From positions 6,280 to 70,279 of the forward strand of contig JBBIKH010000002.1 in NCBI GenBank assembly GCA_037445575.1: DNA of 64,000 bases, in the 5' to 3' direction. Position numbers and translations under genes: made by a program. Source of the stretch: Oleimicrobium sp037445575. Its GTDB lineage: Bacteria > Zhuqueibacterota > Zhuqueibacteria > JANLFK01 > Oleimicrobiaceae. Each line of letters begins with the position of its first letter. Positions within the stretch are counted from its first letter, which is position 1. The notes beneath the pieces were generated by a model. It saw nothing but the letters and a program-made list of their open reading frames with translations, ran no database searches and was not told the DNA's origin. Positions 11,557-19,741 of this stretch are shown here, piece after piece.

Positions 11557-12034
11557 GGCTTCTGAACTTCTCCTTCAGTTTGGTTTCCACAAATGCTGGC
11601 ACAAACGGCGACACATCACCGCCACAACTGGCGACCTCTTTCACAATGGAAGAGTTGAGGTACGTGTACTTCTCGTTGGGCATCAGGAACACGGTGACGA
11701 CATCTCGCGCAAGACGCCGGTTCATGAGGGCCATCTGCAATTCGTACTCGAAATCCGACACCGCACGCAGGCCGCGAATGATCGCCTGGGCACCGCGCCG
11801 CCGCGCATAGTCGACCAACAACCCAGCGAAGCTGTCCACTTCCACGTTGGACAGGTGCGTGATGGCGTTGATAATCATCTCCTTCCTCTCCTCCACCGAG
11901 AAGAGGGGGGTCTTTTGCATGTTCTGGGCAATTGCCACAATCACGCGGTCAAAGAGACCCGCCGCCCGCTCGATGACGTCCACATGGCCGTTGGTAATAG
12001 GATCAAAGGTTCCCGGGTAGATGACGGTCCTCAT
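11540..12034 (-). CDS. coaD: Phosphopantetheine adenylyltransferase
   Basis: 164 residues; catalyses the fourth step of coenzyme A synthesis (4'-phosphopantetheine + ATP to dephospho-CoA). The nucleotidyltransferase motif PGTFDPITNGH is at the N-terminus, followed by IIRGLRAVSDFEYELQMA and the C-terminal SSIVKEVA in place of the usual ISST/SSS.VKE segment. I start at ATG 12034 (MRTVIYPGTFDP). An upstream in-frame start would add 15 unconserved residues. It overlaps the 3' end of rsmD by 32 bases. rsmD-coaD is a common bacterial gene pair. Confidence 0.94.
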   Translation of the reverse strand: MRTVIYPGTFDPITNGHVDVIERAAGLFDRVIVAIAQNMQKTPLFSVEERKEMIINAITHLSNVEVDSFAGLLVDYARRRGAQAIIRGLRAVSDFEYELQMALMNRRLARDVVTVFLMPNEKYTYLNSSIVKEVASCGGDVSPFVPAFVETKLKEKFRSHGPDC

Positions 12035-12590
12035 AAGCCTCCCCGCGCGTTGTGAACCATGTGACAGCGGTGGTGCCAAAATCCCTCATCCGCAGCAGAT
12101 GCAGCCTCGGCGAGGGAGAGACCAGGTGCAGCCCTCTACGGTGCTCGATCACGAGCACCCCGTCGTAGGAGAGAAGCCCCTTTTCTGCCACGACGCCCAG
12201 AAGGGCCTCGTAGGCGGAAAAGGCATAGGGCGGATCTGCCAGGATCACGTCAAAAGGCACAGCGCTTTGCCAGCCACGGAGGTAGCGAAGTACATCGGCG
12301 CACACCACTTCCGCCTGGGGGGTCAGGCCCAAAGTCACCAGGTTCTTTTTGAGCATCTGCAGCACGCGGGGCGAGTGTTCCACAAATACTGCTCCTGCCG
12401 CGCCCCTGCTGAGCGCCTCGATACCCAGTGCCCCGGACCCGGCGAAGAGATCGAGCACCTTCGCGCCCTCGACGCGGCTGCCCAGGGTGTCAAAGATGCA
12501 GGTCCTGACTCTGCTGCTGGTCGGGCGTACCGCCTGCCCCCGCACGGTGTAGAGCTGGCGCCCTCGCAGTCGCCCGGCTACTACGCGCAC
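12003..12590 (-). CDS. rsmD: 16S rRNA (guanine966-N2)-methyltransferase RsmD
   Basis: About 195 residues. The SAM-binding motif VLDLFAGSGALGIEALSRGA and the catalytic DPPY motif (VILADPPYAF) define the RsmD family, which methylates G966 of 16S rRNA. The N-terminus RVVAGRLRGRQL..(R)GQAVRPTSSRVR is typical. I chose GTG at 12590, just before RVVAG, with GGAGG about 12 bases upstream. The frame stays open to 12776, but the added residues run into the upstream terminator and are not RsmD-like. Confidence 0.92.
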   Translation of the reverse strand: MRVVAGRLRGRQLYTVRGQAVRPTSSRVRTCIFDTLGSRVEGAKVLDLFAGSGALGIEALSRGAAGAVFVEHSPRVLQMLKKNLVTLGLTPQAEVVCADVLRYLRGWQSAVPFDVILADPPYAFSAYEALLGVVAEKGLLSYDGVLVIEHRRGLHLVSPSPRLHLLRMRDFGTTAVTWFTTRGEAYEDRHLPGNL

Positions 12591-12609
12591 GACAGGGCTT
12601 AGCCTCCAC

Positions 12610-12632
12610 AAAAAAGGCGCCCTTCGGGCCAC
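12610..12632 (-). terminator. Rho-independent terminator after the pilus-like gene cluster
   Basis: On the minus strand a GGCCC-GAA-GGGCGCC hairpin (12616-12630, one bulged G) runs directly into six Ts (12610-12615). It lies between the PilN/O-like gene and rsmD and separates the two transcripts. Confidence 0.6.
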
Positions 12633-12711
12633 CTGCTCCTGCCATGAGCACGGGACCTGGAGGGCACCCTGCACGTTTGGGACTACCAATAGCCCACTGG
12701 GCCCAAAGGTC

Positions 12712-13584
12712 CTACGACGACTCCAGAAGGTCCAAATGCAACACCACGCGCACCGTCCCGCCGGCGAGAGGAGCAACCACCAGCTTAGTCAGCTGCACCG
12801 CAGCCCCGGCATCGTCCAGCTGGCGGAGGTACTCATGCACCGCAGGCAACTTCCCTTCCATAATCAGTTGGAAGGGGGTGTGGTAGGTGTCCTCCACCTT
12901 GGTGCGTCGCACGCTGCTCAACTTCACCACCCGCAGACCCGCAGCCTGGGCGATCCGATTAAGCAGCGTTTGCAGGCTATCCGGGGAGGAAGGCCGCAGA
13001 CCGAGAAGCTGAGCCGCGGACTCGGTGCTCTCTAGGCTCCCGACCAAAAGGGCACGCTGTCCCCGGTGCCGCACGCTGACGGTCCCTTCGGCGAGCATCC
13101 CCTTAAGCCCATCGGCATAGGCCTGGATGTCCGCCTGTCCTCCGCCGTCCAACTCCAGGTAGAATCGCCCAGTTGTATAGGAGAGCGAACGAAGAGAAGC
13201 GCTTGCAGGCAGGGCTGCCAGGAGGTCCTCAATCCTCTCTGCCAGCGTGCTGCGAACCGTCGCCTCCGCGGGGGGCGTAGCCGTGGTGTCCACCAACTGC
13301 TCCATGCTGGGCTCGGTCGAAGGGGCGGGCCGATGCACGAAGGGCTTCCAGACCAGGAAAACAACCGCAAGGGTAATCCCAGCAAAGATGAGGAACACAA
13401 GCCATGCGACCCACGCGCGGCGCTTGCGGGGTTCCTCCTCCTCATACCCACTTTCCCCCCATGCCGGAGGACTCGCCTGCTGGCCTCCAGAGCTCGGCTC
13501 TTCGAAGCGGTAGGGCTCAAACTCCCCCCCAGTGGAGCCCGACTCCTGCGATTCGTCCTCTCCCAACAGATTGATATCAACCAT
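12712..13584 (-). CDS. PilN/PilO-like type IV pilus or type II secretion inner-membrane protein
   Basis: 290 residues. It begins MVDINLL, like PilN proteins. An acidic cytoplasmic tail of about 50 residues is followed by one membrane helix (residues ~57-80, WVAWLVFLIFAGITLAVVFLVW). The periplasmic part ends in a PilO/GspM-like ferredoxin fold (LQTLLNRIAQAAGLRVVKL ... YHTPFQLIMEGKLPAVHEYLRQLDDA). It may combine PilN and PilO roles, with a single helix and no separate PilO gene nearby. It follows the PilM-like gene by 15 bases, which supports an inner-membrane platform role. Assignment is by architecture and context. Confidence 0.6.
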   Translation of the reverse strand: MVDINLLGEDESQESGSTGGEFEPYRFEEPSSGGQQASPPAWGESGYEEEEPRKRRAWVAWLVFLIFAGITLAVVFLVWKPFVHRPAPSTEPSMEQLVDTTATPPAEATVRSTLAERIEDLLAALPASASLRSLSYTTGRFYLELDGGGQADIQAYADGLKGMLAEGTVSVRHRGQRALLVGSLESTESAAQLLGLRPSSPDSLQTLLNRIAQAAGLRVVKLSSVRRTKVEDTYHTPFQLIMEGKLPAVHEYLRQLDDAGAAVQLTKLVVAPLAGGTVRVVLHLDLLESS

Positions 13585-13599
13585 GGCCGATCCCTCCCT

Positions 13600-14544
13600 T
13601 TAGGCGCACACCCGCGCCACCCCCCGGAGTGCTGCCCCTATGGCAGCAACCAGCTCGTGGCCAGCTGCGGATGGGCAAGCCCGCGCCACCTCTGCCGACA
13701 CTTGCAAACGTTGAAAGGCGTTTACGACATCCACCGGCATGGAACAGCGCTGCCGCAAAAGAGGGGACAGCTCTTCGGAGGATGTCCCGTAAAGGAGTAG
13801 CCGCCCCAAGCGCGTGCCCCCGTTCTGCCGCTCAAGCCAGTCAGCCAGGTCGCGGGCTAACGACTCGTCCCAAGAGCCGGGCGCCACTTCGTCGCGCTCA
13901 GGAAGAGGCGCTTCCTGTAGCTCCCATAGCTCACCGCCTCTGAGCACTGCCAAAGAGGCCACAGGGGGCGAGAGCCGAAGCACCGCAGCGGTAGAACCAG
14001 TGCCCAGATCGTGATTATGAGTTACGGCACGCACACCAGCGAACACGTCAAGGTCAATCGCCGCCAGGCGCACCCCAGCTCTTTGCGCAACGCTTTTCAA
14101 CAACTCGATAAGTGCTTTACGAATGGCCACCACCACCAGCCGATCCTGGGCGCCGTCCTGGAGAGCAACGTAGGAAGAGTCTACGCGATAATCGTTCCTA
14201 TCGGCGACCAGCAGTTGGTCCACCTCCCAACGCATCTGATCGGCAAGCTCCTCCTTGCTCATCCCGCGGTCCACCGGCAGGCATTTGACAAGCGCCAAAC
14301 GATCCGAGATCGCCACGGCAATACCTGGCGCAGCCCTGTGTCCCTCGGCAAGGGTGCGCATCGCACTGACCATCGATTCTTGGGCGTCGTTTTCCCCCAC
14401 CATGGAGAAATCAAATCCCTTTTCCAGACTCAGGCTGGTCACACGGCTGACCATCGGCCTGTCGCCAGCAGGCTGCAGCTCCACCGCCACCAGGCTGTGC
14501 CCTGCAAGGGATACTCCGACAAACGCCTGCTGCTGCCCGTTCAC
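13600..14544 (-). CDS. PilM-like actin-fold ATPase
   Basis: 314 residues. It has the PilM/FtsA-type actin fold pattern: an N-terminal FVGVSLAGHSLVAVELQ phosphate-1 strand, SKEELADQMRWEVDQLL as in PilM (usual E.LP..I.WEAEQ.IP), and a second lobe starting GSTAAVLRLSPPVASLAVLRGGEL. PilM sits on the cytoplasmic face and binds the N-terminus of PilN, whose likely gene follows directly. The start is GTG at 14544 with GGGGAG six bases upstream. Confidence 0.65.
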   Translation of the reverse strand: MNGQQQAFVGVSLAGHSLVAVELQPAGDRPMVSRVTSLSLEKGFDFSMVGENDAQESMVSAMRTLAEGHRAAPGIAVAISDRLALVKCLPVDRGMSKEELADQMRWEVDQLLVADRNDYRVDSSYVALQDGAQDRLVVVAIRKALIELLKSVAQRAGVRLAAIDLDVFAGVRAVTHNHDLGTGSTAAVLRLSPPVASLAVLRGGELWELQEAPLPERDEVAPGSWDESLARDLADWLERQNGGTRLGRLLLYGTSSEELSPLLRQRCSMPVDVVNAFQRLQVSAEVARACPSAAGHELVAAIGAALRGVARVCA

Positions 14545-14585
14545 TATGATCTCCCCAACAGACGAGTGAACAGCATGCGTGCCAG

Positions 14586-15494
14586 CTACCGTCTCGTAGT
14601 CCAGCTCCGCTCCCCACCTTCAATCCGGCCGTGGTTCTCGATGCGCAGGCCGCCAATGCGATATCGCCAAAAGTCTTTCTTGGCGTCCGCAATGAAAACC
14701 GAATCGATGGGGCAGCTGATAGTTACGGACTTGATCACGGAGGTGTCGTCCACAGCTATCTTGTACACTTGTTGGCTGGTAGGGCAGGTCGAGAAGGTAG
14801 CTAACGTTGCCTCCGCCACCGAATCGCTGAGCGCCAACAAGCGAGGGCTGTGCTCCAGCACGCCCAACACCCAGCGCTGCGGCTGCTCCAGATCAAGGAT
14901 CTCCGTAGCCACAAACCAAAGGACGTTGACAATGTCCCGGTTGGTCACCAGCGGAGCACCCGTGGCTATCGCCTGTGACACCGCTACCGGCACCCGCAGT
15001 GTGTCGACCAGCGCGCTGTCGGGGATGACCTTCCAGTTGCCAAGGATGACGTCCAACGGCAACTTGGAGTACCGCTGCTGCAAGCGCTCCAGCGCCAAAA
15101 AGTCCACCAACTGCCGATCCTCAGGTAGCCCTTGGCGTGCCGCATTCACTGCAGCGACCAGCTCCTCCTTAGGCGCACGATCGCGGATGGCATTGATGGC
15201 ATCTACACAGAGCAGCGAGTCCAGGTGCTTGAACTCCTGAAGGCGAGCCTTGGAAGTGTCGCCAAGGATGAGGTTGACCAGCTTGGGGATGCTGTCCGTG
15301 TACGTGTTGTTGTGGCTCAGATACAACAGTTCCGCCCGCAGCAGATGGTCCATCCGCTGACGGCACAGGTCGGTGTTTCCTTCCTCCTCTTTCCAAAGCT
15401 TCTTGGGGTAGAGGATGGTGCCCACCAGTCCCGCAATCAGGACGATAATGAGCAGCTGGTACAGGATTGAACCTCTCGACTTGGCATCCGCCAT
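14586..15494 (-). CDS. Membrane-anchored protein of unknown function in the pilus-like cluster
   Basis: 302 residues. One N-terminal membrane helix (residues ~10-28, ILYQLLIIVLIAGLVGTILY) is followed by a long soluble, probably periplasmic, domain that I do not recognise. That domain is rich in helices and contains several Cys residues (LCRQRMDHLL, LLCVDAIN, TCPTSQQ, SCPIDSV). The start is ATG with GGAGG four bases upstream. Its place between comEA-like and pilM-like genes suggests a part in the same envelope machine, such as a minor pilin-like or assembly factor. That is inference. Confidence 0.55.
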   Translation of the reverse strand: MADAKSRGSILYQLLIIVLIAGLVGTILYPKKLWKEEEGNTDLCRQRMDHLLRAELLYLSHNNTYTDSIPKLVNLILGDTSKARLQEFKHLDSLLCVDAINAIRDRAPKEELVAAVNAARQGLPEDRQLVDFLALERLQQRYSKLPLDVILGNWKVIPDSALVDTLRVPVAVSQAIATGAPLVTNRDIVNVLWFVATEILDLEQPQRWVLGVLEHSPRLLALSDSVAEATLATFSTCPTSQQVYKIAVDDTSVIKSVTISCPIDSVFIADAKKDFWRYRIGGLRIENHGRIEGGERSWTTRR

Positions 15495-15525
15495 TGTTCC
15501 TCCGCAAATTCAGTACGCTGCAAGC

Positions 15526-15972
15526 TCAACCGATGGTCAGGTAAGGTCGAATTCGCGCGAACGTTCGCTCTCCAATCCCCTTGACCTGCTTGATTTCCTC
15601 TATGCTTCGAAACGGTCCCCGTTGCTCTCGATAGGCCACAATCCTCTGCGCGAGAGCCGGTCCGATGTGCGGCAGCTTTTCCAGCTCTGCGGCGGAGGCA
15701 CGATTGATGTCCACCAACCAGAGGTGCGTCGTCCTCACGGCCACCGAGCTCGGCTTCGCCGCGGTGTCGCCTACCGCCACGGGAGTAACCTGCGCCATCT
15801 GGGCAGCTCTGGCGACAAATTCCCGTCGCAGAGAGTCCATGGCCACCACCGCATGGATGTTGTCCAAACGTTGTCCGCGGTGGCGCATGTGGAGGTTCAC
15901 CCCCGCACCCACCACAAGCCCCAAAATGAGAAACACCACCATGCGCCGTTCTTGCTTGGAAAGAACGAGCAT
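15526..15972 (-). CDS. ComEA-like helix-hairpin-helix DNA-binding protein
   Basis: About 148 residues. It has an N-terminal membrane anchor (MVVFLILGLVVGAGVNL) and a C-terminal double helix-hairpin-helix domain (VDINRASAAELEKLPHIGPALAQRIVAYR ... EIKQVKGIGERTFARIRPYL). This is the layout of ComEA, which binds incoming DNA outside the membrane during transformation. Many FCB bacteria have such proteins without proven competence. ATG at 15972 is preferred; a TTG two codons upstream is possible. It sits just after dnaJ and before pilus-like genes. Confidence 0.75.
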   Translation of the reverse strand: MLVLSKQERRMVVFLILGLVVGAGVNLHMRHRGQRLDNIHAVVAMDSLRREFVARAAQMAQVTPVAVGDTAAKPSSVAVRTTHLWLVDINRASAAELEKLPHIGPALAQRIVAYREQRGPFRSIEEIKQVKGIGERTFARIRPYLTIG

Positions 15973-15979
15973 TTTCAAC

Positions 15980-17116
15980 TCAGTGAAACGTCTTTTTCAC
16001 CTTTTCCCGAAAGTCCGGTGCATCAACAGGGGGGCGCAGGTTTTCCGAATCCTTGAGCGACGCCAAGAGCTCGCGTTCGCGAACACTGAGCTTAGTGGGC
16101 GTCCAGACGACGATGCGCACCAGTTGATCTCCCCGCCCGTGGCCATGCAGGTGAGGGATCCCCTTGCCGCGCATGCGTAGTATCTTGCCCGATTGTGTGC
16201 CTGGGTCGATCTGCAACTGGACTCTGCCGTTCAGCGTCGGTACTTCCACCTCGTCCCCTAGCGCTGCTTGCACGAAGCTGATGGGGAGGTCGTAGAGAAT
16301 ATCATCACCATGCCGCTCAAAGTAGGGGTGTTCGTTCTCCTCAATGAGCACGATGGCGTCGCCCGGCGGCCCGCCGAGGGGTCCAGCATTGCCCTCGTTG
16401 CGCAACGTGATGTAGTTACCAGTGGAGACACCTGCTGGCACGCGCACTTCAATCGTCTGCTCGGCTTGCACTCTCCCACTGCCGTTGCACTCCGGGCAGG
16501 GGCGGGTAATGATCTCACCCCTTCCTTCGCAGCGGGAGCAGGTGGTGATGTTCAGAAACGAGCCAAAGATGGAGCGCGTGGCTTGCCGCACTTCGCCGGT
16601 GCCATGGCACAACGGACACGTGGTAGGGGGTGCGTCAGGGTGCGCCCCGCTCCCGCCGCAATGTTCGCACCGCACCAGGCGCTTCAGCTTGAGCCTCTTA
16701 GTGACGCCGGTGGCGATCTCTTCCAGATCCAGGCGAAGTCGAATTTGCAGGTCCGAGCCACGCTGCGGGCCCCTTTGGCGGCCTTCCCCCATGCCGAACA
16801 GGTCGGCAAAGCCCCCGAACCCTGCAGACATGAAGACGCGCAAGGCGTCACTGAGGTCAAAGCCAAAACCGCCAAAGCTGTCATAGCCCGCCTTGACCCC
16901 TTCGTGGCCGTACAAGTCATAGCGCCGCCGTTTTTCCGGATCGCGCAGGACCTCGTATGCCTCGGCTGCCTCCTTGAACCGCTCCTCCGCCTCCTTGTCC
17001 CCTGGGTTCCTATCGGGATGGTACTTCATGGCCATGCGCCGATAGGCCTTCTTGATCTCCTCCTCGCTGGCGTCCCGAGGAACCTCCAGGACTTCATAGT
17101 AGTCCCGCTTTTTCAT
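15980..17116 (-). CDS. dnaJ: Chaperone protein DnaJ (type I Hsp40)
   Basis: 378 residues, full length. The J domain carries the HPD motif (MKYHPDRNPGD). A Gly/Phe region (GGFGFDLSDALRVF, GFGGFADLFGMG) follows. Then come four CxxCxGxG zinc-binding repeats (CEHCGGSG, CPLCHGTG, CSRCEGRG, CPECNGSG) and the C-terminal substrate-binding domains. It stimulates DnaK ATPase and hands over unfolded clients. I start at MKKRDYYEVL (17116). It follows grpE in the order hrcA-grpE-dnaJ; dnaK is not in this window. Confidence 0.96.
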   Translation of the reverse strand: MKKRDYYEVLEVPRDASEEEIKKAYRRMAMKYHPDRNPGDKEAEERFKEAAEAYEVLRDPEKRRRYDLYGHEGVKAGYDSFGGFGFDLSDALRVFMSAGFGGFADLFGMGEGRQRGPQRGSDLQIRLRLDLEEIATGVTKRLKLKRLVRCEHCGGSGAHPDAPPTTCPLCHGTGEVRQATRSIFGSFLNITTCSRCEGRGEIITRPCPECNGSGRVQAEQTIEVRVPAGVSTGNYITLRNEGNAGPLGGPPGDAIVLIEENEHPYFERHGDDILYDLPISFVQAALGDEVEVPTLNGRVQLQIDPGTQSGKILRMRGKGIPHLHGHGRGDQLVRIVVWTPTKLSVRERELLASLKDSENLRPPVDAPDFREKVKKTFH

Positions 17117-17165
17117 GTCACGCACTGCCGGTCCCGGCGGTTAGTAAGAGCAGCACCCAGGTTCA

Positions 17166-17724
17166 TCACCTGCTGACGACCACCTTAGCTGGGCGCAGCA
17201 CTCGCCCTTGAAATTCGTAGCCGCGCTGATGTTCCATCACCACCGTGTTGGCAGGCGCACCGTCGCTGTCCGTCTGCATGAGCGCCTCATGGCGCTCGGG
17301 ATCGAACGGTTGCCCCACTGCCGCAATCGGCACCAGCCCCCGCTCCTGGAGCACCTTGCTCAACTTGTCATAGATCAGCTGTACCCCCGCGCGGAATTGC
17401 TCCAACGAAACCCCTTCCGGGTCCTGCTGCAAGGCGCGTTCAAAGTCATCCAGTATCGGGAGCAGCGCGCGCACGAGGTCGGCATTGGCGTTGATTATCA
17501 CCTCTGCCAGTTCGCGCTGTCCGCTTCTTATAGTTGTCAAACTCGGCAGCTTTGCGCAGCAACCGCTCGTTGCACTGCGCCAGCTGCTGCTGCAAGGCTT
17601 CGATTTCCGCCCGTAGGGACTTGACCGTCGCCCGCGGCGCGCCCTTCTTCTTCGCCTCCGGCGCCGCCGTCTGTTGCTGATCAGCAGTCGTGAGTGTCGA
17701 GTCCTTCTCCTCAGTCATCGTCAC
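17166..17724 (-). CDS. grpE: Nucleotide exchange factor GrpE, apparent +1 frameshift
   Basis: Two overlapping frames together give a complete GrpE of about 185 residues. The first (17724 down to about 17525) holds the acidic N-terminus and coiled coil ending LLRKAAEFDNYKKRT. The second (from about 17530 to 17166) continues RELAEVIINANADLVRALLPILDDFERAL, and ends with the beta domain DPERHEALMQTDSDGAP and ANTVVMEHQRGYEFQGRVLRPAKVVV. Reading AAG CGG, skipping one A, then CAG CGC GAA restores the family pattern. GrpE is normally essential as the DnaK exchange factor, so an assembly or sequencing error is the likeliest cause. A real mutation or programmed shift cannot be excluded. The start is GTG 17724 or ATG 17718. 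Confidence 0.85.
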
Positions 17725-17750
17725 GATCTATCTATCCACCCGATGTGCCT

Positions 17751-18788
17751 TCAAATGACCTGCCGTTCGCGAATGAGCTCCCGCAACACCTGTGCCATGT
17801 AATCCACCAAGGCGATGACCTTGGCGTACTGCATGCGCGTGGGCCCAAGCACGCCAAGGGTCCCCGTCACATCGCCAAGGTTGTACGTGGCAGTGATCAG
17901 GCTGCAGCTGCGCATAAGCTCTTCGCGGTTCTCCTCCCCGATGATGATGGAGACACCCTCCTTCTTGCCCTGGTCATTCAGCACCTGAATGAGCACGTGC
18001 TTCTGATCAAGCAGTTGCAATATCTTCCGCATCTGCTCGTGGCTGATGAACTCCGGCTGCGAAAGGATGTTGCCGGTGCCACTGACGTAGAAGTGGGCGC
18101 CTGCGTCGACATCGAACACCGACTCGGCAGAGCCGACGATCAGCCGCACTAGCTCCGGAGAGCCTTCAGAAATGTCGGCCATGCGCTTGTCGATGGAGCG
18201 CTTGATCTCCAGGAGCGTGAGTCCGTGCAACCGCTCATTGAGAACACGCGCCGTCTCCTCGAGGCGATCCCGCGATAGGTTGGAGTCGATCTCCATGAGA
18301 ATGGTCTTCACCAACCCTGACTTGACGCGGATCACCACCAAGATGCGTTTGTCGGCGATCTCCACCAGGTCGAGGCGGTCAAATACCCCCTGGTAGAAAC
18401 GGGGCGCAAGCACCACCCCCAACAGCTTTGAGATGTTGCCGAGGGCACGCGACGAGCTCTCTAAGATCTGCTCCACGTCGGCGGAGGGGCACAGCAGCTT
18501 CCTGCGGATATCCTCTCGCTCCTGTGGCGTCAGATCGTCGACCTCCATCAGACTGTCGACGTAGTACCGATAGCCCCGGTCTGTGGGCACCCGCCCGGCA
18601 GAGGTGTGCGGATGAGTGATGAGGCCCTTCTCCTCCAAGTCCGCCATGACGTTCCTGATGGTCGCCGCGCTGACCTCCATCCCGCACTGCTTGGCGACGA
18701 GGCGGGAACCCACCGGCCTGGCATTCTGGATAAAGTTCCGCACCACCGAGCGGAACACCTGCTCTTCCCTTGGCGTAAGCTCCGTCAT
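17751..18788 (-). CDS. hrcA: Heat-inducible transcription repressor HrcA
   Basis: 345 residues. The N-terminal winged helix (LTPREEQVFRSVVRNFIQNARPVGS..VAK, VSAATIRNVMADLEEKGLI.HPHTSAGRVPTD.GYRYYV) is diagnostic of HrcA. The C-terminal domain includes VFDVDAGAHFYVSGTGNILSQPEF. HrcA represses heat-shock operons by binding CIRCE elements. I start at MTELTPREEQ (18788). The frame is open for 19 codons upstream, but those run through the promoter. It heads the hrcA-grpE-dnaJ unit. No canonical CIRCE (TTAGCACTC-N9-GAGTGCTAA) is visible upstream. Confidence 0.94.
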   Translation of the reverse strand: MTELTPREEQVFRSVVRNFIQNARPVGSRLVAKQCGMEVSAATIRNVMADLEEKGLITHPHTSAGRVPTDRGYRYYVDSLMEVDDLTPQEREDIRRKLLCPSADVEQILESSSRALGNISKLLGVVLAPRFYQGVFDRLDLVEIADKRILVVIRVKSGLVKTILMEIDSNLSRDRLEETARVLNERLHGLTLLEIKRSIDKRMADISEGSPELVRLIVGSAESVFDVDAGAHFYVSGTGNILSQPEFISHEQMRKILQLLDQKHVLIQVLNDQGKKEGVSIIIGEENREELMRSCSLITATYNLGDVTGTLGVLGPTRMQYAKVIALVDYMAQVLRELIRERQVI

Positions 18789-18820
18789 AATGTCTGATTG
18801 ACACGAGTTACCCACATACC

Positions 18821-18864
18821 CACATGATGTGTTGTAATATATCAATCTCCTGCCCCTTTGTCAA
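18821..18864 (-). promoter_or_regulatory. Sigma-70-type promoter and possible operator for hrcA
   Basis: On the minus strand TTGACA (18864-18859), a 17-base spacer and TATATT (18841-18836) form a near-consensus promoter just after the ftsX stop. At the expected transcription start lies the palindrome CACAT-C-ATGTG (18831-18821). A further CCACAT direct repeat sits beside it. This could be the operator in place of CIRCE. The promoter is well supported; the operator is a guess. Confidence 0.7.
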
Positions 18865-18883
18865 GCAAAAAGAGGACTTGCGT

Positions 18884-19741
18884 TCAATACTTGAGGAGGC
18901 GCCTCACGGCGACGAAACTGCCCATCCAGCCCAACAGGATGCCTGCAGCCAAGATTGAGGGGAAGAACAGATCGGGCAGCACCAACAGATGGGGCGCCTC
19001 CACTGAGGCGAGTCGCACCAGGACCCAAAGGAAAAACACCGCCAGTGCACCACCAGCACCTCCTTGCAACATTCCCTCCACCAGGAAGGGACGCCTGATA
19101 AACCCTGGGGTCGCCCCCACCAGTTTCATCGTGCCGATAATCTGACGTTTGGCGTGAATGATCAGACGAATGGTATTAAAGACGACAAAGATCGAGCCCA
19201 GCACCAAGGCGATGCCCACGACCACGTCGACGGTTATGGCAAGCTGGAGATAGCGGTCGAGCAGCCGAAAGAGCTCGGCGCGATACACTACCTCGCTCAC
19301 CCCCTTGAGGGCTCGCAGCTTGGCCGCTACCGACTCGGCCACTGGTGCGGAGCGGCTGTTGGCCGTGAGCGCCACGCGGAAGGAGGCTGGCAAGGGGTTT
19401 TCGCCAAGGATCTCCAGGACGTCGTCCCCGAACTCCTCCTTGATAGCCCGGGCCGCGGCCTCCTTGGAGACGAACTCCACCTTTGCTACGCCTGGGGTCG
19501 CGCGGATCTGCCGCTCCAGGTCGGCGATGGCAGCCCCCTCCAGCGCATCGTCCACAAAGACCTCGAAGGTCATGCGCTGCTGCAGAGCGGCCGCCAGGCG
19601 ATTGAGGTTGAGACTTACTGCGGCAAAGGCCCCCAACAGGGTCAAGGCGAGGGCGACGGTGGACAGAGACACGAAGCTAGAAAAGGGAGCCCGCCGAAAT
19701 CCTTCGATCCCTTCCCGGATGCTGCACCAAAACCCACTCAC
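18884..19741 (-). CDS. ftsX: Cell division ABC transporter permease FtsX
   Basis: 285 residues with the FtsX layout. There is a short cytoplasmic N-terminus and TM1 (~21-44). An extracellular domain (MTFEVFVDD ... ATPGVAKVEFVSKEAAARAIKEEFGDDVLEILGENPLPASFRV) follows. Three more helices (~170-195, ~225-245, ~258-278) surround the conserved cytoplasmic loop AKRQIIGTMKLVGATPGFIRRPFLVEG. With FtsE it activates cell-wall hydrolases at the septum. The start is GTG 19741, in a 4-base GTGA overlap with the ftsE stop. Confidence 0.93.
   Translation of the reverse strand: MSGFWCSIREGIEGFRRAPFSSFVSLSTVALALTLLGAFAAVSLNLNRLAAALQQRMTFEVFVDDALEGAAIADLERQIRATPGVAKVEFVSKEAAARAIKEEFGDDVLEILGENPLPASFRVALTANSRSAPVAESVAAKLRALKGVSEVVYRAELFRLLDRYLQLAITVDVVVGIALVLGSIFVVFNTIRLIIHAKRQIIGTMKLVGATPGFIRRPFLVEGMLQGGAGGALAVFFLWVLVRLASVEAPHLLVLPDLFFPSILAAGILLGWMGSFVAVRRLLKY

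Noticed and set aside
18780..18850. CIRCE element upstream of hrcA
   Set aside because: No TTAGCACTC/GAGTGCTAA arms even allowing several mismatches.
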